A stretch of 5,422 nucleotides of DNA, taken from the NCBI GenBank assembly GCA_905479025.1, contig CAJQKX010000535.1, forward strand, positions 1 through 5,422, read 5' to 3'. A program made the position numbers and the translations under genes. Below, in pieces: positions 1 through 5,422 of the stretch. The DNA is from an uncultured Paraglaciecola sp. (GTDB lineage: Bacteria > Pseudomonadota > Gammaproteobacteria > Enterobacterales > Alteromonadaceae). The notes beneath the pieces were generated by a model that saw only the letters and a list, made by a program, of their open reading frames with translations, searched no databases and was not told where the DNA came from. The number at the start of each line of letters is the position of its first letter. Within the stretch, counting starts at the first letter, position 1.

Positions 1-84
1 GACTCACATCAAAACTGACAAAAAAATCCGTTGGCGGCTGGGGTTCTTGGGAGTTACGACGACTCTTAAATTCTTGTAAAGACA

Positions 85-100
85 AAATTTAGAAATTTAG
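85..100 (-). repeat. Tandem 8-bp repeat spanning the dctM stop codon
   Basis: AAATTTAG occurs twice head to tail (85-92 and 93-100), reading CTAAATTT twice on the coding strand. The second copy supplies the TAA stop of dctM. Loss of one copy by slippage would shift the frame and replace the final residues with a slightly longer end (LNFVFTRI) before the next TAA. Confidence 0.8.
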
Positions 101-2746
101 CGACAGGTCTCTGTGAACCGCGGTGCAAGAAGCTAAGTAAAGGGCTTGTTCTCGGCTCAGCGCATCTTGCTGGCGTGTTCCAATCGTCTGACTCAGAGCG
201 GTTATGTAGCTGTCTATATCGTTGCCAAGCACGCCTTCAGCTGCGGCACGCCATTTAAGTTGCGAACTATAGACTTCCAGCACTTTCTCAAAGTCCTTTA
301 AGGCTTTTTTTCGATCCAGCTTCCTCTTACCCAAGGACTTTTTGACTATGCCCAACTGTTTTTTGACATCGTTTGTTCCTTCAACCCCACGTACTATACG
401 TTCCATATTTTTTACAGCTTTTTCTGCTTCGGGTAAAGGAGCTGTTTTTATAATAGAATTCAGCTCTTTAAGAGGGCCTTGTAGCGCTCTATAGGATTTT
501 GTTGAAGCCAAAATTAATGCAACTTCACTTGCGGCTTCATATGCGTCATCGGCCGCTCGGCGATACTCATTACGAGCTTTGGTTTCAGAATCAACCAGCT
601 TTTTAAAGTTATCATAATCTTTGTTCCAAGATACAGGGATTTCCGACTTTAGTTGGGCAAGTTGAGCTTCATGTGTAGATATGTCTTCTTGCAAAAGATC
701 TCGTTGCGCTGAGAAGTTAGAACCTTTTAAACGCCCAAACTCTTTTTGAGCTGCTTTCATTTCTTCTGTCGCCCTACGTATCCTCTTTTCAAGACCTCGG
801 ACTTTGACTAGGACTGGCCTGAACTTATCTTCCGCAGCAACAACAGCAATATGGCTGTCTTTGATCTCAGCAAGAGCGGCAACAGCGTTTTTTGCACTTT
901 CAATTGAACCTGAGATTGAAAGTCGCATGAATTTAGGCAAACCATCGGTATCTATCAATTTTGCAGTTTCTATAGCCGAGAGTGTCGCTCCATTTTCGTT
1001 TTTGATGCGATCCATCACAAATTGGTCAAGACAAAATTGAAATCTTGGATTTCGAGGTGGAGGCGCAGTTTCAGCAAGATAATTTGCTCTGTTTGGTAAA
1101 TAATTCACCAGTTGAGGATAGCTACCAACGACTACTAATGCTACCAATTGCAAGCAAATAAATGGAATAACACCACGATACATTTGCATCGTTTTAACCA
1201 CAGCGGGTGCGACTCCACGCAAGTAGAACAGTGCAAATCCGAAGGGAGGGGTGAGGAATGAGGTTTGAATATTCAAACCTATCATAACGCCTAGCCAAAC
1301 AGCTGTGATATTAGCACCCGGGTCTGCCAGTAGAATGGGCGCCACTATTGGTACAACAACCACGGCTATTTCGATAAAGTCTAAGAAGAAGCCAAGAACA
1401 AATATTACCGCCATGACTATAATAAATTGTGTCCAAAACCCTCCAGGCAATGAGTTCAAAAACTCGCGAACTAATTCTTCGCCCCCGAAGGCACGAAAGG
1501 CAGCAGTCAGCATTGCTGCACCAAGAAGAATAATAAAAACGAGCGCTGTAGTTTTTGACGTCTCCATCATTACACCACGCAAAGTGTCTTCGATATTTAG
1601 CACTCGAAGCCCACTCCAGGCTAAGCCCATAATTATAAATAGAGTGCCTATTGCGCCAATCCAAATGCCTTGCATATCTGTCGTTGTATCGGCCGCTTTA
1701 ATATTCATATCATAGTTTTGGAGGGCATAGGCAATAATCGACATCCCCAATACAGTTAAGTATGCTGGAACAAAGGTCCATTTATTTGATTCTACCAATC
1801 GATACCCAGCCATAACCAAGGCTCCAGCAGCACCAATAGCACCAGCTTGGTTTACCGTCGCTATACCCGATATGATAGACCCCAAAACAAGGAAAATTAA
1901 CGTTAGCGGCGGCACCAATGTCACGAACACTTGTACCCAAAACTTTCTGTCGAATTTACCATCATAAATTACAGCTGGCGCAGCAGCTGGTTTAAAAAAT
2001 GCATATACCAAAATGTAAGTCATATAAATTGCCACCAGGAGCAAACCTGGAACAAATGCGCCTAAAAACATTTCTCCGGCACTCGTCGAAGTCACATCAA
2101 AAACACTCGGCATTTGGAAATTTCCCGTAGCTTCTTTGTAGAGACTTTTACGAATGCTGCCTGCTTGATCTGCAGCAGAGGCAAGTTGGTCAGCAAGTAT
2201 GATCAGTACAATTGAAGGAGGTATGATTTGTCCAAGCGTGCCAGAAGCCGCAATCGTCCCTGTCGCAAGTGAAGGCGAATAATTATTTCTCAGCATTGCG
2301 GGCAATGAAATCATTCCCATAGCCACGACTGTCGCCCCCACAATTCCAGTTGTAGCTGCCAACAAGGCGCCTACAAAAACAACTGAAATCCCAAGTCCAC
2401 CAGGTACGCGACCAAACAGTTGAGCCATCGTTACCAAGAGATCCTCGGCAATTTTGGAACGTTGCAACATGATTCCCATAAAAATAAACAATGGGATGGC
2501 AATAAGTGTATCGCGTTCAACTTCCCAATAGACCCCGCGTAAATTCAAAACACCAGCTGACAACCACTCGGATGGGCCTCCAGAATGAAAGTATGAAGAC
2601 ATACTTCCTTCAAAGAGCAGGCCTGCAACTGCAGCGAGGCAAATGGTAACGATTGCTGATCCAGGCAAAGCAAATGCCACTGGATATCCAGAACCTAGAG
2701 CGGTCGCCATAATAACGACCAACATAAAGAGAAAAAATAATTCCAT
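89..2746 (-). CDS. dctM: TRAP transporter large permease (DctM, FcbT3-like) with long coiled-coil C-terminal extension
   Basis: Large membrane subunit that forms the elevator-type transport path of a TRAP importer, working with DctQ and DctP in the inner membrane. Residues 1 to about 547 are the DctM domain. The first re-entrant region shows GIVGA (134-138), P149 and IIPPS (174-178); the second shows N492, T495, TPP (499-501) and G503; GAFVPGLLL (229-237) and FRAFGGEELV (417-426) are also family-typical. Compared with ordinary DctM (about 430 residues) it has an extra loop at about 189-224, an insert at about 316-385 with two more hydrophobic segments (about 325-342 and 360-380), and a hydrophilic tail at about 548-885 rich in Lys, Glu, Ala and Leu heptads after a proline-rich joint (APPPRNP, 561-567). 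ATG starts 7 nt after the dctQ stop, without a good Shine-Dalgarno, so translation is probably coupled. The family call is firm; the tail's function is unknown. Confidence 0.95.
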   Translation of the reverse strand: MELFFLFMLVVIMATALGSGYPVAFALPGSAIVTICLAAVAGLLFEGSMSSYFHSGGPSEWLSAGVLNLRGVYWEVERDTLIAIPLFIFMGIMLQRSKIAEDLLVTMAQLFGRVPGGLGISVVFVGALLAATTGIVGATVVAMGMISLPAMLRNNYSPSLATGTIAASGTLGQIIPPSIVLIILADQLASAADQAGSIRKSLYKEATGNFQMPSVFDVTSTSAGEMFLGAFVPGLLLVAIYMTYILVYAFFKPAAAPAVIYDGKFDRKFWVQVFVTLVPPLTLIFLVLGSIISGIATVNQAGAIGAAGALVMAGYRLVESNKWTFVPAYLTVLGMSIIAYALQNYDMNIKAADTTTDMQGIWIGAIGTLFIIMGLAWSGLRVLNIEDTLRGVMMETSKTTALVFIILLGAAMLTAAFRAFGGEELVREFLNSLPGGFWTQFIIVMAVIFVLGFFLDFIEIAVVVVPIVAPILLADPGANITAVWLGVMIGLNIQTSFLTPPFGFALFYLRGVAPAVVKTMQMYRGVIPFICLQLVALVVVGSYPQLVNYLPNRANYLAETAPPPRNPRFQFCLDQFVMDRIKNENGATLSAIETAKLIDTDGLPKFMRLSISGSIESAKNAVAALAEIKDSHIAVVAAEDKFRPVLVKVRGLEKRIRRATEEMKAAQKEFGRLKGSNFSAQRDLLQEDISTHEAQLAQLKSEIPVSWNKDYDNFKKLVDSETKARNEYRRAADDAYEAASEVALILASTKSYRALQGPLKELNSIIKTAPLPEAEKAVKNMERIVRGVEGTNDVKKQLGIVKKSLGKRKLDRKKALKDFEKVLEVYSSQLKWRAAAEGVLGNDIDSYITALSQTIGTRQQDALSREQALYLASCTAVHRDLSLNF

Positions 2747-2753
2747 TACAACT

Positions 2754-3731
2754 TTAGTACCCTACTTGCTGCATGATGCGTTTACCAGGTTCGCCTTTTA
2801 TATCGGCCCATGCGCTCATCAGGTAGCTAACAAACTGAATGTACATTGTAATCGCAAAAACCCCTAAAAAGCCGGCCATTTGGTATTTCACAAACATCCC
2901 AATCGATGCTGTTTGTGAAATTTCAAAATTCATAATTGGGCTATTAATAATTGATTGCTTCCCATTCATCCCAACAAGTAAAATAACCCAGCAAGTTGTC
3001 AAACCAAGTAACAACGTACCGACAAAATTTGTAATGCCTTTAGATCGCTCACGCATCCCCGCGAATACTATATCAACGCGCACATGGCCCTCATCATAAA
3101 GGGTATAAGCAGATGATAAAAGGAAAAGGGCCGCATACCAAAACCGAACTAAATCTCCCATAAAGGCCTGCTCGTAAGAGAATACGAACCGAGAAACGAC
3201 GATAAGCAATTCTGCTATTACTATCAAAATTGCCAACCAAATAAACCCTAAAGTGCGCGTCACTGCTCCAAGAAAAAAACCTAAAACCAGAAGAGGGATG
3301 TGAATATACATACCTACAAAGAAGGGTTTATTAAAGTCTCTCCCTGCGCCCTCCCAGAAAAACACGTCTGCCAAATTTACAACCCGAATGAACGCAACCG
3401 CAACATCTGCAACACCAACTAAAAAAACTCCCCAAAAAACAGATCGTATCAAAAACACATTAAATTTGTGTACTGCTTCCCCGTCCGCTCGTAGCGAACG
3501 CCGCGGCGTTTGGACTGTGTATAGTATCGCAACAACAATTGAAATTATATAAACTAAAACAGGGACAGGGTTATTGAAACGCAGTTCAGTTGTAACATCA
3601 AAAGCGAGTTCTAAAATGTTGTTTATAAGAAAAGCCGCTAATAAAGCTAAGAGAAACCAAGAAATAGCTCTGATAAACAGAGATGAATCTGCACGCTTTA
3701 AGCCCTCTGCCATTTGATCTGGCATAGTCAT
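2754..3731 (-). CDS. dctQ: TRAP transporter small permease (DctQ, FcbT2-like), long form
   Basis: Small membrane subunit that braces DctM and helps dock the binding protein. At 325 residues it is nearly twice the usual DctQ (about 160-200). The canonical four-helix DctQ part is C-terminal: hydrophobic segments at about 160-182, 194-212, 233-255 and 284-306, with the family motif around DEGHVRVDIVF (213-223), where the HVRVD core is typical. Ahead of it lie about 150 residues with three or four further membrane segments (about 20-40, 56-75, 93-118, 136-156). Long DctQ proteins are known in the FcbT2-type group, so I read this as a subfamily feature, not a fusion error. Two ATGs are possible: codon 1 sits 4 nt from the AGGTGA Shine-Dalgarno and codon 3 sits 10 nt from it, so the true start may be residue 3. 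It lies 76 nt after dctP, with a hairpin between, and 7 nt before dctM. Confidence 0.92.
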   Translation of the reverse strand: MTMPDQMAEGLKRADSSLFIRAISWFLLALLAAFLINNILELAFDVTTELRFNNPVPVLVYIISIVVAILYTVQTPRRSLRADGEAVHKFNVFLIRSVFWGVFLVGVADVAVAFIRVVNLADVFFWEGAGRDFNKPFFVGMYIHIPLLVLGFFLGAVTRTLGFIWLAILIVIAELLIVVSRFVFSYEQAFMGDLVRFWYAALFLLSSAYTLYDEGHVRVDIVFAGMRERSKGITNFVGTLLLGLTTCWVILLVGMNGKQSIINSPIMNFEISQTASIGMFVKYQMAGFLGVFAITMYIQFVSYLMSAWADIKGEPGKRIMQQVGY

Positions 3732-3735
3732 CTAA

Positions 3736-3741
3736 TCACCT
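3736..3741 (-). promoter_or_regulatory. Ribosome binding site of dctQ with two possible starts
   Basis: AGGTGA on the minus strand lies 4 nt before the first in-frame ATG (3731) and 10 nt before the second (3725). Neither spacing is ideal, so the site does not decide between a start at residue 1 and one at residue 3. Confidence 0.6.
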
Positions 3742-3764
3742 GTTATTTAATGAACCATCAAGAA

Positions 3765-3794
3765 TAGAGTGCGCCAGTATCTTGGCGCACTCTA
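3765..3794 (-). terminator. Intercistronic hairpin between dctP and dctQ
   Basis: A perfect 11-bp stem (TAGAGTGCGCC, 3765-3775, against GGCGCACTCTA, 3784-3794) closes an 8-nt loop. It begins 13 nt past the dctP stop. On the transcript it is followed only by UUCUUGAUGG, not by a proper U-tract, so full termination is unlikely. Its best reading is partial attenuation or 3'-end protection of the dctP message from exonucleases, giving more DctP than membrane subunits, as is common in binding-protein operons. Confidence 0.75.
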
Positions 3795-3807
3795 GGTTTA
3801 ATTTAGT

Positions 3808-4896
3808 TCAACCGATGTCAAAAACACGGTTACGCTGGTTAAGGAATGTACCTTCGAATTGAGCAATCATTCCACCAATTTCCCGCATACTTTTTTGGAA
3901 TGCATCATCGACTTCAGTTGCCAAAGCTGAGTGATCACGGGTTTCAGCAAACACTTCACGTGCGCCTTCTCCCATTGCGTCCCAAACATCGTCGTTAAAC
4001 TGCCGGACTTCTACGCCCTGCTCTTCAACAAGTTTTGTTAGGTACTCGCCGTTACGCGCCATAGTTTCGTCATGAGCGCGTGCATGCTCTTCAGCAGCTG
4101 CAGCTTGAATGACGTTCTGCTCCCATTCGCTCAGGCTTGCCCACCATTCGGCATTCATACCAAGAGCTAGGCAGCTGCCCGCTTCATGCATACCTGCTGT
4201 ATAATAGTACTTGGTTGCCTCATAGAATTTCAAGAAGTAGTCATTCCATGGTCCGACCCATTCTGTCGCATCAATAGCGCCAGAAACCAAATTTTCATAA
4301 ATTTGCCCCCCTGGAAGAGAAACAGTCGAAGCACCGAGTTTAGACAGAACTGTTCCGCCCAGACCTGGAATGCGCATTTTGAGCCCCTTAAAGTCATCAC
4401 CACTTTCGATCTCTTTATTAAACCAGCCACCAGCTTGCGTTCCTGTTGATCCAACTGGGAGAGCTTTTATGCCATATTCTCCTGACACTTTGTCCCAAAG
4501 TTGCTGACCGCCACCAAAACGGATCCAGGCCGTCCATTCTTGTGTCGACATGCCGAAAGGTACAGAAGTAAAATACGCAAACGCTGGATGCTTTCCGATC
4601 CAGTAATAGTCGGCCGCGATGTACGCTTGGCTGTTTCCAGATGCTACTTCATCAAATGTGTCAAACGCACCTACACGTTCTCCAGCAGCAAAATACTCAA
4701 CATTCAAAGCACCATCTGAAATTTCGCCGACACGGCGCGAAAATCGCTGCGCAGAAGTTCCCAAACCTGGGAAGTCGCGCCCCCAAGTGGAAACGATTGT
4801 CATTGTCTTTCCGTGGTTTCCAGCAACGGCTGGCGCAGCTAATGCGACACCTGTCGCACCAATAGCAGCACCCGTCAAAAATTTACGACGTTCCAT
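3808..4896 (-). CDS. dctP: TRAP transporter periplasmic substrate-binding protein (DctP, TakP/FcbT1-like)
   Basis: Periplasmic solute receptor of the TRAP system, 362 residues, a normal length. The N-terminus is a Tat signal: ERRKFLT (2-8) with twin Arg at 3-4, a weakly hydrophobic Ala/Gly stretch, and a probable cut after AVA (23-25). The mature protein matches the TakP-like branch: GTQAGGWF (152-159), FKGLKMRIPGLGG (169-181) and GAIDATEWVGPWND (206-219). By memory of the Rhodobacter sphaeroides TakP structure, Q154, R175, E212 and W213 correspond to residues that hold the ligand carboxylate and its bound metal ion, so an organic acid ligand is likely. FcbT1-type relatives are annotated for mannitol or chloroaromatic compounds, so the substrate is open. 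The ATG is supported by GAGGAG 8 nt upstream. It is first in the operon and followed by a hairpin, which fits the usual need for more binding protein than permease. Confidence 0.95.
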   Translation of the reverse strand: MERRKFLTGAAIGATGVALAAPAVAGNHGKTMTIVSTWGRDFPGLGTSAQRFSRRVGEISDGALNVEYFAAGERVGAFDTFDEVASGNSQAYIAADYYWIGKHPAFAYFTSVPFGMSTQEWTAWIRFGGGQQLWDKVSGEYGIKALPVGSTGTQAGGWFNKEIESGDDFKGLKMRIPGLGGTVLSKLGASTVSLPGGQIYENLVSGAIDATEWVGPWNDYFLKFYEATKYYYTAGMHEAGSCLALGMNAEWWASLSEWEQNVIQAAAAEEHARAHDETMARNGEYLTKLVEEQGVEVRQFNDDVWDAMGEGAREVFAETRDHSALATEVDDAFQKSMREIGGMIAQFEGTFLNQRNRVFDIG

Positions 4897-4904
4897 ACAG
4901 TTTT

Positions 4905-4910
4905 CTCCTC
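4905..4910 (-). promoter_or_regulatory. Strong ribosome binding site of dctP
   Basis: GAGGAG on the minus strand lies 8 nt before the dctP ATG. It fixes the start at 4896, which also gives a complete Tat leader. It is the strongest Shine-Dalgarno in the operon, consistent with high DctP output. Confidence 0.85.
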
Positions 4911-4993
4911 ACTATGTGTAAAACTTGCAGTAGCTCAACCAAGCACTCCAATTTCCCCTGTTTAAGTCATCAAATGTCTTGATATAACGTTAA

Positions 4994-5022
4994 ATACTAA
5001 TTCAACCTTTGGAAAGGGTCAA
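4994..5022 (-). promoter_or_regulatory. Predicted sigma70-type promoter of the TRAP operon
   Basis: On the minus strand TTGACC (5022-5017) and TAGTAT (4999-4994) are separated by exactly 17 bp, matching the -35 consensus at 5 of 6 and the -10 consensus at 4 of 6 positions. Transcription would start near 4987 and give a leader of about 90 nt before dctP. The spacer holds a short dyad, CCTTT-GG-AAAGG (5006-5017), and the likely start point overlaps the palindrome TAACGTTA (4985-4992); either could be a regulator contact. No other site in the 275-bp gap looks as good. Confidence 0.6.
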
Positions 5023-5028
5023 TTATAT

Positions 5029-5042
5029 TGTTAGCGCTATCC
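5029..5042. promoter_or_regulatory. Candidate LacI-family operator upstream of the -35 box
   Basis: The perfect 8-bp palindrome TAGCGCTA (5032-5039) with a central CG sits in a looser dyad, ATTG (5027-5030) facing CAAT (5042-5045). LacI/GalR-family regulators bind such CG-centred sites, often close to TGTTAGCGCTAACA; the left half here fits well and the right half less so. The centre is about 49 bp upstream of the predicted start, next to the -35 box. No regulator gene is in the window. Confidence 0.4.
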
Positions 5043-5171
5043 AATGGATTTTCTATATGCTGGGATTCTTTTTAACTCTAAAAGTCACAATATTCCAACT
5101 TTTATGTCAGAGGGCTGATGTTTTTTCAGGTGACAGTAAATGATTCTGTGATTGATGCTGATTGAAACTTA

Positions 5172-5422
5172 GGGCTCCCCCAGATAACTAGTGGATTGAT
5201 CCCAACGTTTGGAACCCACGATTTCTTGCTGCGATGATTTTGTCTGGATCTGCTGTCCATTTGAATGGTTTGGCGTCGTTGTCATTGTACTCGGTGATGA
5301 AACGGTTGATTGCAGCTTGAAGGTCGATGAGGGAACGGAAGACACCTCTTTTCAACCGCCGCCTCGTCAGTTTGGCGAAGAAGCCTTCCACAGCGTTGAG
5401 CCAGGAACTGGATGTCGGGGTA
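5172..5422 (-). mobile_element. IS630-type insertion sequence, one end (other end outside window)
   Basis: The transposase tail marks the element. IS630-family elements insert at TA and duplicate it; the first TA beyond the transposase stop that is followed inward by a G/C-rich tip is at 5170-5171, next to GGGCTCCCCCAG (5172-5183). I therefore place the element end at 5172, 16 nt past the stop codon. The base composition also changes here, from AT-rich intergenic DNA to a more balanced IS. The matching inverted repeat and second TA are outside the window, so the exact boundary is an inference. Confidence 0.65.
5188..5422 (-). CDS. IS630-family transposase, C-terminal part (cut by window edge)
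   Basis: Only the last 78 codons are in the window; reading continues open past 5422, so the N-terminus lies outside and a GTG at 5391 is an internal codon, not a start. The visible sequence begins TPTSSSWLNAVEGFFAKL, the stretch of IS630 DDE transposases that carries the third catalytic acid; the Glu in NAVEGFF is the likely catalytic residue. It is followed by basic TRRRLKRGVFRS, LQAAINRF, KPFKWTADPDKI and the typical SIH end, then TAG. No frameshift or stop interrupts the visible part, so the copy may be intact, but this cannot be judged without the rest. It lies in the same direction as the TRAP operon, whose dctP begins about 290 bp further on. Confidence 0.93.
   Translation of the reverse strand, partial: TPTSSSWLNAVEGFFAKLTRRRLKRGVFRSLIDLQAAINRFITEYNDNDAKPFKWTADPDKIIAARNRGFQTLGSIH

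Noticed and set aside
20..35. T-run on the minus strand (20-26) after CCGCCAACGG as a terminator for the operon
   Set aside because: The stem would be only 3 bp (CCG/CGG), too weak to call; the real terminator may lie beyond the window.
51..65. GAGT-ACTC dyad downstream of dctM
   Set aside because: A 4-bp stem with a 7-nt loop and no U-tract on the coding strand is not meaningful.
804..1040. Open frame of 78 codons on the plus strand opposite the DctM tail
   Set aside because: Antisense to a continuous coding frame, with no recognisable protein features; the minus-strand frame is open for 885 codons.
1305..1715. Open frame of 136 codons on the plus strand inside dctM
   Set aside because: It lies wholly opposite the conserved transport motifs of DctM, has no family resemblance and no ribosome binding site; it is an antisense shadow.
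4186..4921. Several short open frames on both strands within dctP
   Set aside because: All overlap the well-conserved binding-protein gene in other frames and show no independent start signals.
5141..5163. Three copies of TGATT spaced 8 and 10 bp apart next to the IS end
   Set aside because: The motif is short, the spacing uneven and the region AT-rich; chance is a sufficient explanation.
1..5422. CRISPR array, tRNA, rRNA or riboswitch
   Set aside because: I saw no regularly spaced repeats, no cloverleaf-like sequence and no recognisable aptamer core on either strand.

Overview
The window carries one complete three-gene TRAP (tripartite ATP-independent periplasmic) transporter operon on the minus strand, followed upstream by the end of an IS630-type insertion sequence on the same strand. 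The organism is probably an alphaproteobacterium of the Rhodobacterales or a similar marine TRAP-rich lineage. This rests on the TRAP subfamily (FcbT/TakP-like), the Tat-type leader on the binding protein and the IS630 type. G+C looks to be in the low-to-mid 40s percent by eye, low for a typical Rhodobacterales, so the assignment is tentative.

Layout in transcription order (right to left). 5172-5422: C-terminal third or less of an IS630-family transposase (cut by the window edge) and the probable IS end at a TA dinucleotide. 4897-5171: about 275 bp of AT-rich control region with a good sigma70-like promoter (-35 at 5017-5022, -10 at 4994-4999), a LacI-type pseudo-palindrome just upstream of it, and a strong Shine-Dalgarno before dctP. 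4896-3808: dctP, the periplasmic binding protein. 3765-3794: a perfect 11-bp hairpin between dctP and dctQ. 3731-2754: dctQ, an unusually long small permease. 2746-89: dctM, an unusually long large permease with a hydrophilic, coiled-coil-rich tail of about 340 residues. 1-88: no gene, and no convincing terminator.

The three proteins should form one Na+-driven importer: DctP is exported folded through Tat, captures an organic anion in the periplasm and delivers it to the DctQ-DctM membrane complex. DctP keeps the Gln, Arg and Glu-Trp positions that bind the 2-oxo acid and its metal ion in TakP, so a carboxylate ligand (2-oxo acid, lactate-like or sugar acid) is the best guess; the exact substrate cannot be read from sequence. 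Both membrane subunits are larger than the family norm: DctQ has about 150 extra N-terminal residues, and DctM has an extra membrane hairpin, an extra loop and the long tail. These elaborations are the most unusual content here. No wholly new system is evident.
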